Origin: Planctomycetota bacterium
GTDB taxonomy: Bacteria; Planctomycetota; Phycisphaerae; Sedimentisphaerales; SG8-4
Length of the DNA stretch: 6,416 bases
Assembly (NCBI GenBank): GCA_030607345.1
Contig: JAUWKC010000105.1
Location: 1 to 6,416, forward strand
Reading direction: 5' to 3'
The position numbers and the translations under genes are program-made. Under the pieces are notes generated by a model. The model did not search any database and was not told the DNA's origin. It saw nothing but the letters and a program-made list of their open reading frames with translations. Shown in pieces: positions 1 to 5,952 of this stretch; within the stretch, counting starts at the first letter, position 1, and every line of letters starts with the position of its first letter.

Positions 1-46
1 CCAAAAACAGCGCCGCTATCTGCCTTACGTAATACTTTCTTGACAT
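1..46 (-). CDS. Start of a probable TpsA exoprotein (partial, runs off left edge)
   Basis: Only about 15 codons are visible, read leftward from an ATG at 46-44: MSRKYYVRQIAALFL. The basic start followed by a hydrophobic stretch looks like the beginning of an export signal. The gene lies directly downstream of the TpsB transporter gene on the same strand, 111 bases after its stop, which is the usual place for the secreted partner (TpsA) in two-partner secretion. An in-frame ATG at 64-62 would add six residues (MEGVRK). I prefer the inner ATG because GGAAGGTG (minus strand, 55-62) sits 8 bases upstream of it, and because a TATAAT at 78-83 would leave almost no leader for the outer start. The TpsA assignment is inference from position and the leader-like N-terminus; no haemagglutinin-type secretion domain is in view. 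Confidence 0.6.
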   Translation of the reverse strand, partial: MSRKYYVRQIAALFL

Positions 47-77
47 TTTTCTCACACCTTCCATTTCATTTCCCCTT

Positions 78-83
78 ATTATA
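78..83 (-). promoter_or_regulatory. Possible -10 box for the tpsA-like gene
   Basis: The minus strand reads a perfect TATAAT at 83-78, about 32 bases before the preferred ATG at 46. That geometry gives a start of transcription near 71 and a leader of about 25 bases containing the Shine-Dalgarno-like GGAAGGTG. No good -35 box lies 16-18 bases upstream, so this may be a weak or activator-dependent internal promoter, or chance in an A/T-rich spot. Confidence 0.35.
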
Positions 84-128
84 GTAACCTCTAAGTCCAA
101 GTTCCCTCAATGGTCTCTCTATCCTTAT

Positions 129-148
129 GCCCGGCCACAAAGTCGGGC
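129..148 (-). repeat. Short inverted repeat between tpsB and the tpsA-like gene
   Basis: GCCCG at 129-133 pairs with CGGGC at 144-148 around a 10-base loop, starting 9 bases past the tpsB stop codon. It could be a weak attenuator or mRNA-stabilising hairpin between the two genes. No run of T follows on the minus strand, so it is not a convincing intrinsic terminator. Confidence 0.25.
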
Positions 149-157
149 CAAATCTCT

Positions 158-1483
158 TTACCATCTTCCCATCAGCGCGATGTTAACTCGCCCTTTACCT
201 TCGCGTGTGTCACTGGTCGCATTAAGCGGGTAGCCGTAGTATACGGCCCCGCTGAAATTGTCACCGAGTTCGACAATCGCGCCGGTGCCTACGGACATTA
301 GTTCTTTGTGTTCGACTTCAGTTCCCACAGGCTCCCGTATCTTGCCGCGGCCATAATCAAAGAAGGCCAGCGGAGCGAGCTTCCGGAGAAACGGTTTGCT
401 GGTTTGCTGCTGCTGTGGGGCCTCGGTTTTCTCCAAGGACTCGTCATACTTGACAAGGTCAAATTCGTATTGAACCGATGCGAGGACTCCACCGTCGGCA
501 ACATATTCATATTCGTCGTAACCCCTGACCGTGTACATCCCGCCGAAAGCGGTCATCTTGGCAGGGACGAGCCTTTCGTCTGAGCCTATCCAGCGGAAAC
601 TGCCGCTAAGCCGACCGATTTTGTCGGGGTCCAGGTACTGACTGTGAGCGACAGAAGCCTTGTAGATAGCGAAAATTGGGTCCGAATTGGTACGTGCCAG
701 CCCGAATTCGCTGGCTGACGATTCACCGCCCAGGCTTCGAGACCAGTCAAGACTGATATTCGTCCTGGACATATCATCGGAGCGATGCACGTCAAGACCA
801 CCTCCTGCAAGCCAGAACTTAACGTCAGCAGCCAGGTATGGAGCAAACGGAGGAAAGTCGGGCGTGACCTTACTTCTGGTGTGCTCGATGCTGCCCTTAA
901 CGTCAACGAACCAACCTTCAGCCTGAAGCAGGTTGTAGCGCAGCTCGCCGCCATAGAAGGAGCCGCTGCCCAGAAACCCGAAAGGTCCTGCCTCGGGGCT
1001 GATGTCAAACTCGCTGTAGCCGCCATACAAGTTCAGTCGCAGCCCTGGTCCCGACAATGGGAAATCATAACTGCCGTACAACGAGTAGTTTTCATTTAGG
1101 GTCGAATCCCAGGGGGCCTGATAAATCGCTGTAAACCTGTCGTCTATACCGAGGAGGTTCGTATTGATAAAGCCAATTCTCGGATTCCACTGTCTTTCGC
1201 TGGTACCGGAGTTGTCCGCCTGGATGAACAAGTGCCAGGGATTTGCTTCGTAGATATCGTAGGCCACGGCAAGTGAGTTTGGTTCCACAGCCGGGGTGAC
1301 AGTTGCCGAGACGTAACGGTCGGGGTTCAGATTAAGCAGGTTCACAAAGTCATCCAGCCTTTTCTGATTGGCCACTTGTCCGGCCTTAATCGGCGACCAT
1401 TGTTCAACCGCCGAACGCTTAAGATAGCCCTTTTCTGTTTGGTTCTGGTTAGGGTCGTATGTCTTTATCGTGACAGCCGTCAC
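158..1483 (-). CDS. TpsB transporter, C-terminal part (second POTRA and beta-barrel)
   Basis: This 441-codon frame holds the rest of the POTRA region (about residues 1-80) and the transmembrane barrel (about 85-441). The barrel has alternating strands rich in Gly, Tyr and Phe. The family's signature VRGY loop (V319-Y322, following FGGMYT) folds back into the pore in Omp85/TpsB proteins. The protein ends in an aromatic residue after a hydrophobic strand (NIALMGRW), as expected of a beta-signal read by the BAM complex. A Gln-rich stretch near 357-361 probably lies in a loop. The frame opens at a GTG (1483-1481) with GAGG five bases upstream, but a product started there would lack a signal peptide and half of the POTRA region. 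It is therefore best read as the downstream half of the frameshifted gene, not an independent gene. Confidence 0.85.
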   Translation of the reverse strand: MTAVTIKTYDPNQNQTEKGYLKRSAVEQWSPIKAGQVANQKRLDDFVNLLNLNPDRYVSATVTPAVEPNSLAVAYDIYEANPWHLFIQADNSGTSERQWNPRIGFINTNLLGIDDRFTAIYQAPWDSTLNENYSLYGSYDFPLSGPGLRLNLYGGYSEFDISPEAGPFGFLGSGSFYGGELRYNLLQAEGWFVDVKGSIEHTRSKVTPDFPPFAPYLAADVKFWLAGGGLDVHRSDDMSRTNISLDWSRSLGGESSASEFGLARTNSDPIFAIYKASVAHSQYLDPDKIGRLSGSFRWIGSDERLVPAKMTAFGGMYTVRGYDEYEYVADGGVLASVQYEFDLVKYDESLEKTEAPQQQQTSKPFLRKLAPLAFFDYGRGKIREPVGTEVEHKELMSVGTGAIVELGDNFSGAVYYGYPLNATSDTREGKGRVNIALMGRW

Positions 1484-2078
1484 TTTCGCCTCGAGTGACT
1501 TTTATTGGTAATATGTCGTTACGTAACGCGACGCCCTGGCTAACTGCGTCGACCGGTACGTAGACGTATATGCCCGAGTAGTTTTTCTGCCGATAAACAG
1601 AGAGGATGTACTGGGTAAGGCCCTGGATTGTTCTTGCGGAGACCTGGCGAGGCTTGCCGGGCTCTAAGGTGATTTCCCGGAGCACTCTGAAGTCGTAGAG
1701 GTACTTGCTCTCGGCCTTATCGAGCGGCAGCTCGGAGGCGTTGTATATCAAGGGCATCTTCTCAAATAATTTGTCGGTCGATATCAGGGTGTTGCCGGCG
1801 AGGTTGACCTGCCTGACGGTCATGCGTGCGGTCGTATCTTCCGGCAGGTCGATGTCGGCAATCGTCTGCTCCAGACGCAACATAGCTTTTTCAAAATCTT
1901 CTTGTTTGGCCTTTTGCTCGGCCTGGCGTTTGGCCTGCTCGGCCTCCTGGCGCATTTGCTCAATTTTGTCGGCGTCGGCGGCCTTTTCTTCTAAAGACCC
2001 AGCCGCGACGGCACAATGAGTAACACTGCCCAGAAGGCACACAACGAGAAGGCACGTTATGCTTCTTCTACAATCCAT
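1449..2078 (-). CDS. TpsB transporter, N-terminal part (signal peptide, helical linker, POTRA)
   Basis: This frame codes 209 residues from an ATG at 2078 with AAGGAG seven bases upstream (2086-2091). A GTG 30 bases further out (2108) has no ribosome site and was not chosen. Residues 1-26 form a Sec signal peptide (MDCRRS, a hydrophobic core, then a probable cleavage near AVAA). Residues 28-78 are a charged Glu/Lys/Gln/Ala-rich segment likely to form a coiled coil. Residues ~85-195 match the POTRA region of ShlB-type transporters, including VRQVNLAGNTLIS and QGLTQYILSVYRQKNYSGIY. After T195 the frame leaves the family pattern and ends 14 residues later at a TAA (1451-1449). The next expected residues (EAKVTAVTIK) lie in the neighbouring frame, which is the frame of the C-terminal part. 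Confidence 0.85.
   Translation of the reverse strand: MDCRRSITCLLVVCLLGSVTHCAVAAGSLEEKAADADKIEQMRQEAEQAKRQAEQKAKQEDFEKAMLRLEQTIADIDLPEDTTARMTVRQVNLAGNTLISTDKLFEKMPLIYNASELPLDKAESKYLYDFRVLREITLEPGKPRQVSARTIQGLTQYILSVYRQKNYSGIYVYVPVDAVSQGVALRNDILPIKVTRGESDGCHDKDIRP
1490..1496 (-). other. Frameshift junction in tpsB
   Basis: On the minus strand the codons run GTC ACT and then C GAG GCG AAA GTG. Dropping one base (G at 1493 on the plus strand, or a nearby equivalent) joins ...LPIKVT to EAKVTAV... and restores a continuous POTRA strand. The upstream frame reads on to a TAA at 1451; the downstream frame is closed by a TAA at about 1506-1504, so the two frames overlap only here. The site is not a homopolymer and contains CTCGAG (1490-1495). 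It does not resemble a known slippery heptamer or the prfB-type +1 signal. Confidence 0.8.
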
Positions 2079-2085
2079 TTCTACT

Positions 2086-2091
2086 CTCCTT
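2086..2091 (-). promoter_or_regulatory. Ribosome binding site fixing the tpsB start
   Basis: The minus strand reads AAGGAG seven bases before the ATG at 2078. It selects this ATG over the GTG at 2108. Confidence 0.75.
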
Positions 2092-2270
2092 AAACACAAA
2101 CTGACCACGTTTAGACTTTCCTAAGTTTAGATGGAAATTCACAACCCCCTACATTCCTGCCCCTCAGCAAACGCCCAAGAAGGCATACTTCAACAGTACC
2201 TTTGCCAGTGATAAAACCGCCCTGAAACCCCTGCGTGCCTTCCGTGGCGCAACATCGAGTGTGGAATAGT

Positions 2271-2299
2271 AATTTGTATGTTACCGAATAGCGAGTCAA
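2271..2299 (-). promoter_or_regulatory. Weak candidate promoter for tpsB
   Basis: The minus strand reads TTGACT (2299-2294), a 17-base spacer, then CAAATT (2276-2271). The -35 matches five of six consensus bases and the -10 only three. It would give a leader of roughly 185 bases. An A/T tract lies just upstream (2318-2336) where an UP element would be, which mildly supports it. Confidence 0.25.
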
Positions 2300-2317
2300 A
2301 AGTAAACAGAAAAATGC

Positions 2318-2336
2318 AAATTTTTTGAAAAAAAAT
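2318..2336. repeat. A/T tract with perfect T6-G-A6 palindrome
   Basis: The plus strand reads AAATTTTTTGAAAAAAAAT, whose core TTTTTTGAAAAAA (2321-2333) is self-complementary around one G. The phased A and T runs suggest intrinsically bent DNA or an UP-like element between the divergent genes. There is no GC stem, so it is not an intrinsic terminator. Confidence 0.5.
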
Positions 2337-2477
2337 CTGCTTATCAGTACTGGTAATGGGCTTTTGGGCGACTATTTGATGAAGCAAGGGATGTTTTACA
2401 ACAAGATGGCGGCGTGGAGAGTATTGTTATAGGACCTGCAAGCGGCAGAGGCCGACCATATCGTCTGGCGGCGCCGG

Positions 2478-2506
2478 TTGATTTTGGCTCCGAAAAACCG
2501 TATGAT
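2478..2506 (+). promoter_or_regulatory. Sigma-70-type promoter of the phosphoesterase gene
   Basis: TTGATT (2478-2483) is followed by a 17-base spacer and TATGAT (2501-2506), matching four of six and five of six consensus bases at ideal spacing. Transcription would begin near 2513, giving a short leader of about 17 bases that contains the GGAGG ribosome site at 2520-2524. Confidence 0.6.
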
Positions 2507-2519
2507 ATGTGTGTCAATT

Positions 2520-2524
2520 GGAGG
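2520..2524 (+). promoter_or_regulatory. Ribosome binding site that decides the phosphoesterase start
   Basis: GGAGG lies five bases before the ATG at 2530. An in-frame ATG at 2509 is 11 bases upstream of this site and would put seven non-signal residues (MCQLEVA) before the basic start of the signal peptide, so the inner ATG is chosen. Confidence 0.75.
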
Positions 2525-2529
2525 TGGCA

Positions 2530-4479
2530 ATGAAAAGGTTGTTGTGCCTGTTAGCACTTATGGTGGTGGAGACTGCGGCCGGCGGCGCTGAGAGTTTGCG
2601 TTTTGTGGTGACGGCCGACACCCAGGGCAGTGACGGAAACGGTGTCAACAGCACGGTACTGGCTGAGATTGTCCAGGCGACTATCAGTGAAGGTGCGGAT
2701 TTTATCATTGTCGCCGGCGACCTTGTTGACGGCAGTTCGGGACAAGGTACATTCGAGTCACAGCTCCTTCACTGGCGGGATATAATGCAGCCGTTGTACG
2801 ACGCGAATGTGGATGTGTATCCGGTTCGGGGAAACCACGATACCGGCGGCAATCCGAAGGCAGACTGGGACAATGTTTTTGCCGGAGAGTACGCCCTGCC
2901 CGACAATGGTCCGAGCGGCGAGAAAAATGTTACTTACTCATTCACCCACGAAAATGCCTTCATTGTCGGGCTCGACCAATACACGAACATCCATCGTATC
3001 AACCAGGCATGGCTGGATGAGCAACTGGGCTCAAACACAAAGCCACACGTTTTTGTCTTCGGGCACGAGCCGGCGTTTAAGCTGTTCCATTGGGACTGTC
3101 TTGGTGAGTATCCGGATGAGAGAGACATTTTCTGGAACTCCATAGTAGCTGCCGGCGCACGGGTGTACTTCTGTGGGCATGACCACAGTTACAACCATGC
3201 TCGAATTGACGAGCACGACGGTAATCCTAATAACGATGTGCATCAGCTTGTGGCTTTGGGCGGCGGCGATTTGTTCTACACCGATGGTTTGTATAACGGG
3301 GACAATGGTTCATGGACGCCGCGGCGTCTCGACCATGCCGACGGCGTGCGAGGTTATATTTTTGTTGAGATTGACGGTCCGAACGCAACGCTGAGCTGGA
3401 AACGCAGGACCGGGGTCGGCGAGTTCGAGGTCGGCGACGTTTTCAGCTATACCGCCGGGCCGGTTGATGCTGTTGCTGTCAGCTTTGCTGATTCGGCGCT
3501 CAAGGCTGCGATAGAAGCCGAGCTTGGTATTTCAGAACCGAACACAACGGACATTCTTAACCTTGTGAGTCTCGATGCTAATTCGAAGGGGATTGCCGAG
3601 CTTACCGGGCTACAGTACGCGGTCAATCTGGCGACACTGTATCTGGACGAAAACCTGATTGGCGATGTCTATGCGCTGTCGGGACTGACGAATCTTACGA
3701 CGCTGCATCTTGAAGGCAATGCGTTGGACAGGGCGGCCTACTGTGTTTACCTGCCGTTGATAGCCGGTAATAATCCCGGAATAGCTCTGACTTGCGAGCC
3801 AAATCCGAATCCGGATGATACGTGCATTGTTGATTTTAGCGATGCGAATCTTAAGACAGCCGTTGAACAAGAGCTGGGCATCTGTGACCCCAATTTCGCC
3901 GAGATGCTCGACTTGACATATATGACCAACGGCAATCTCAGGGGTATCGGTGAGCTGACGGGCCTGGAGCATGCCAGAAAACTGGCGTGGTTGGACCTGA
4001 ACCTGAACCACATAGCCGATGTCTCGAGCCTCTCGAAGTTGAAGGGGCTTACGAGGCTCGGACTTCAGGGCAATCAAGTCAGTGACATCTCGGCACTATC
4101 GGCGCTGCCGTATCTAACGCAGCTCTGGCTGGGCAACAACCAGGTGAGCGAAATCTCATCGCTGTCGCAAATGAATCTAACGTTATTGCAGTTGGACAAT
4201 AATCCACTGAATACGGCGGCCTACTGCCGGCATCTGGCGTCAATCAGCAGCAATAATCCTGCTATAGAACTAACGTGCGATGCCAACCCAAACCCATTGA
4301 CCTGCGATTGCTCAGCTAATTGGCACGATTTGGGGATGCTTTCGGAGCGCTGGCTGGAAGAGGACTGCGCCGCGGCGGACAACTGGTGCGGCGGTGCGGA
4401 CCTGAATCACCTCGACGGGGTGAACTTTGCAGACCTTGCCGAACTGCTGCAGTACTGGCTTATGGATGCATCGCCCTGA
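2530..4479 (+). CDS. Exported calcineurin-like metallophosphoesterase with two LRR modules and dockerin-like tail
   Basis: This gene encodes 649 residues. A signal peptide (about 1-20, MKRLLCLLALMVV core) sends it out of the cytoplasm. Residues 24-290 are a calcineurin-like phosphoesterase domain with the full set of metal-site motifs: D30-T-Q32, GDLVD (63-67), GNHD (101-104), GHEP (178-181) and GHDH (216-219). These would hold two metals for hydrolysis of a phosphate ester. The substrate cannot be read from the sequence. Q32 replaces the more usual His of motif 1, a variant also seen in CPPED1-type enzymes. Residues ~318-428 and ~435-589 are two related LRR modules with 22-residue repeats, each closed by an AAYC...LTC pair that may form a disulphide. 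Residues ~592-649 form a dockerin-like tail with a DLNHLDGVNFAD loop (624-635), suggesting attachment to a surface partner. The gene has its own promoter and is convergent with sppA. Confidence 0.9.
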   Translation: MKRLLCLLALMVVETAAGGAESLRFVVTADTQGSDGNGVNSTVLAEIVQATISEGADFIIVAGDLVDGSSGQGTFESQLLHWRDIMQPLYDANVDVYPVRGNHDTGGNPKADWDNVFAGEYALPDNGPSGEKNVTYSFTHENAFIVGLDQYTNIHRINQAWLDEQLGSNTKPHVFVFGHEPAFKLFHWDCLGEYPDERDIFWNSIVAAGARVYFCGHDHSYNHARIDEHDGNPNNDVHQLVALGGGDLFYTDGLYNGDNGSWTPRRLDHADGVRGYIFVEIDGPNATLSWKRRTGVGEFEVGDVFSYTAGPVDAVAVSFADSALKAAIEAELGISEPNTTDILNLVSLDANSKGIAELTGLQYAVNLATLYLDENLIGDVYALSGLTNLTTLHLEGNALDRAAYCVYLPLIAGNNPGIALTCEPNPNPDDTCIVDFSDANLKTAVEQELGICDPNFAEMLDLTYMTNGNLRGIGELTGLEHARKLAWLDLNLNHIADVSSLSKLKGLTRLGLQGNQVSDISALSALPYLTQLWLGNNQVSEISSLSQMNLTLLQLDNNPLNTAAYCRHLASISSNNPAIELTCDANPNPLTCDCSANWHDLGMLSERWLEEDCAAADNWCGGADLNHLDGVNFADLAELLQYWLMDASP

Positions 4480-4569
4480 CGGAGCGCGCAAATGCCAATA
4501 CGGCGGCATAACGGCTCGATTTACGCGGCAGCAGCCGATAGAATCCTTCGCGTTGGTCTGCTCGGCGTT

Positions 4570-5640
4570 TTAATGTCCGCTCCACAGGTACAGCACCTGT
4601 GGCCTGCCCAGCTCGTACAGCAAGGCCCTGTCGATTTTCATCAGGTTTTCGTTGCGAGATTGCAGGAAGTCGGAGAAAGAAAAGGGCCTGCGATACTGTA
4701 CTACCTGAGCTTCCTTGACGCCCGCCAGTGATTTTGCCTGGTCTATGGCGTCGTCCAGATAGCCGACCTTGTCAATCAGCTTTAACTGGAGAGCCTCCTG
4801 GGCGCCGTAAATACTGCCGTCTGCCAGCTCTCTGATTTCTTCCTCGGCGAGCAATTCTTTTCTGCCTTCTGCGACAATTTCGACGAATCTGTTGTAGGCG
4901 GGGTCGATAAGCTTTTCCTGAAGATACTGTATTTCCTGCTCGGTTGCTTTGCGGAAGGAGCTGGGCCAATCCTTTTTTTCACCGGACTTGACGATGACAG
5001 GCTCGATGCCCAGCTTCTCTTCGAGCAGGTCCTTTATTACGAACCATCCTGCTATTACGCCGATGGAGCCGGTTATGACCGTTGGTTCGGCGACGATTTT
5101 GTCGCAGGCCACGGAAGTGTAGTAACCGCCCGATGCCGCCAGGCCCTGCATGAAGGCAACAACGGGCTTATCGGTTCTGTCGGCAATCTGGTGGTAGATT
5201 TCGTCGCTGCCGGAGATTGTTCCTCCGGGCGAATTTACCCGAAGAATAATACCCTTTACCGAGTTGTCCTCGCGGGCCATCTTCAGTTGTCTGAGCACTT
5301 CCTGTGTCTGTTTGCCGTCTATCATTCCTTCGAGCCTGACCACCGCGATTTTCGCCGCTCGTGGACCTTCTCGTATGACTTCTTCTGTAAGAACCGCATC
5401 CTGGCCCACAGCGAAGAGTGTCGCCAGGCCAATCACCGTAAGGAATAACACAATGTTTGCCAGGACAGAGAGTATCAGGACGATGGCCCAGAAGACCCTC
5501 CAGCCGCTTTTGCCTTTTGTTGTCTTTGCCTGTGCGTTTTGATTATAGGGATAAGCAGGCGGCTGCTGATATGGCTCGCCTTGTGGCCCGCGCGGCGGTT
5601 CCGGCGGCTGGGAGATGTTATCGTTTTGTTCAAAGTCCAT
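4570..5640 (-). CDS. sppA: Signal peptide peptidase SppA, 36K type
   Basis: This gene encodes a 356-residue membrane protease that clears signal peptides left in the membrane after protein export. It starts at an ATG (5640-5638) with AAAGGA seven bases upstream. Residues 1-45 are a Pro/Gln-rich hydrophilic tail, probably cytoplasmic. One transmembrane helix follows at about 49-79, then the S49-type protease domain at about 97-320. The nucleophile is S170 in GLAASGGYY and the general base is probably K223 in SGEKKDW, the Ser/Lys dyad of the family. The conserved VNSPGGT (135-141) and GSIGV (191-195) segments, which shape the active site, are present. The single protease domain and length fit the short Bacillus-like form, not the duplicated 67K E. 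coli form. The Pro-rich N-terminus is longer than in typical SppA. The gene stands alone under a consensus promoter, suggesting steady expression. Confidence 0.93.
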   Translation of the reverse strand: MDFEQNDNISQPPEPPRGPQGEPYQQPPAYPYNQNAQAKTTKGKSGWRVFWAIVLILSVLANIVLFLTVIGLATLFAVGQDAVLTEEVIREGPRAAKIAVVRLEGMIDGKQTQEVLRQLKMAREDNSVKGIILRVNSPGGTISGSDEIYHQIADRTDKPVVAFMQGLAASGGYYTSVACDKIVAEPTVITGSIGVIAGWFVIKDLLEEKLGIEPVIVKSGEKKDWPSSFRKATEQEIQYLQEKLIDPAYNRFVEIVAEGRKELLAEEEIRELADGSIYGAQEALQLKLIDKVGYLDDAIDQAKSLAGVKEAQVVQYRRPFSFSDFLQSRNENLMKIDRALLYELGRPQVLYLWSGH

Positions 5641-5647
5641 AAATAGG

Positions 5648-5653
5648 TCCTTT
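5648..5653 (-). promoter_or_regulatory. Ribosome binding site of sppA
   Basis: The minus strand reads AAAGGA seven bases before the ATG at 5640, supporting that start. Confidence 0.55.
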
Positions 5654-5679
5654 CGAGAAAAGCGAAAAGTATTATTGGA

Positions 5680-5707
5680 ATTATAAGCAGTTTGACGACG
5701 TTGTCAA
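5680..5707 (-). promoter_or_regulatory. Consensus sigma-70 promoter of sppA
   Basis: The minus strand reads TTGACA (5707-5702), a 16-base spacer, then TATAAT (5685-5680): both hexamers match consensus perfectly. Transcription would start near 5673, giving a leader of about 33 bases that ends in the AAAGGA ribosome site. Such a promoter suggests strong constitutive expression. Confidence 0.85.
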
Positions 5708-5922
5708 TTCATTAAAAAACGTGCCGCGGAACATCAGGTTCGGAGCGTCCAGACGGCATTTCTTGCTAAATCTCCTCGTCCGGTTCGCCGATAGGTGCGT
5801 AGTTTGACTTAGGCAAATTGTGTGCGTTTATGGGACTTGACGGATTCGCAAAGCAGCGAGGGACTGCGAAGTTGAATTCCTGGTTCCTGTGGCCGTGCAA
5901 CGAATGGACCCGGCTGTGGACC

Positions 5923-5952
5923 TTGACAGTGAGCAGCGTGATTGTCTGTACA
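5923..5952 (+). promoter_or_regulatory. Candidate promoter of the sensor-like gene
   Basis: A perfect TTGACA (5923-5928) is followed by only a poor -10 (TGTACA, 5947-5952, 18-base spacer). Transcription would start near 5960, just ahead of the ribosome site at 5968-5977, so the placement is sensible. The weak -10 lies inside a near-palindrome (5943-5957), which could mean regulated use or chance. Confidence 0.35.

Larger units (their letters stand above)
158..2078 (-). pseudogene. TpsB-type outer-membrane transporter (ShlB/FhaC family), frame broken by one base
   Basis: Taken together, the two reading frames below make one TpsB transporter. Such proteins sit in the outer membrane and carry a TpsA exoprotein to the cell surface, using periplasmic POTRA domains to capture it and a 16-strand barrel as the pore. 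Reading from the ATG at 2078 to the TAA at 160-158 with one base skipped near 1493 gives 639 residues: signal peptide, a charged helical segment, POTRA region and barrel. This is slightly longer than the usual 550-600, and the helical insert accounts for the difference. The frame break means the intact protein would not be made unless it is a sequencing or assembly error or ribosomes shift there. I call it a pseudogene provisionally. Both halves look well preserved, with no other stop or frame break, so the lesion is either recent or not real. Confidence 0.75.
2109..2356. other. Left part of the divergent intergenic region (tpsB leader side), no gene assigned
   Basis: Together with 2357-2529 this makes about 450 bases between the tpsB start and the phosphoesterase start. 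A minus-strand frame from a TTG at 2299 runs 62 codons to 2111, but it has no ribosome site, is Cys/Gly-rich and matches no family I recognise. I compared the stretch by eye with c-di-GMP and cobalamin riboswitch motifs and found no match. It most likely holds the tpsB leader and promoter. Confidence 0.5.

Noticed and set aside
40..45. Plus-strand TTGACA near the left edge
   Set aside because: It lies within the start of the minus-strand tpsA-like gene, and no -10 box or plus-strand gene follows.
586..1026. Minus-strand frame of 146 codons inside the tpsB barrel region
   Set aside because: It lies wholly within the well-supported barrel frame, has a Ser/Thr/Ala/Leu-rich composition typical of an out-of-frame reading, and has no family match.
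1481..1483. Independent gene starting at the GTG of the TpsB C-terminal half
   Set aside because: Although GAGG lies five bases upstream, the product would start in mid-POTRA and lack a signal peptide, so it could not reach the outer membrane.
2109..2300. Riboswitch in the tpsB leader
   Set aside because: By eye, no c-di-GMP or cobalamin riboswitch core is present; a covariance search would be needed to exclude other classes.
2379..2432. Short plus-strand frame starting MKQGMFYNKM
   Set aside because: Only 17 codons, no ribosome site and no match to a known leader peptide.
3610..4077. Minus-strand frame of 155 codons opposite the LRR region
   Set aside because: It is antisense to a strong coding frame; its Ile/Arg/Gln-rich repeats simply mirror the LRR coding repeats.
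4480..4569. Possible terminator between the convergent phosphoesterase and sppA genes
   Set aside because: Small inverted repeats exist (for example CGGC-AGCA-GCCG, and GCCGA...TCGGC followed by GTTTT), but the stems are only 4-5 bp and the second has a loop of over 20 bases.
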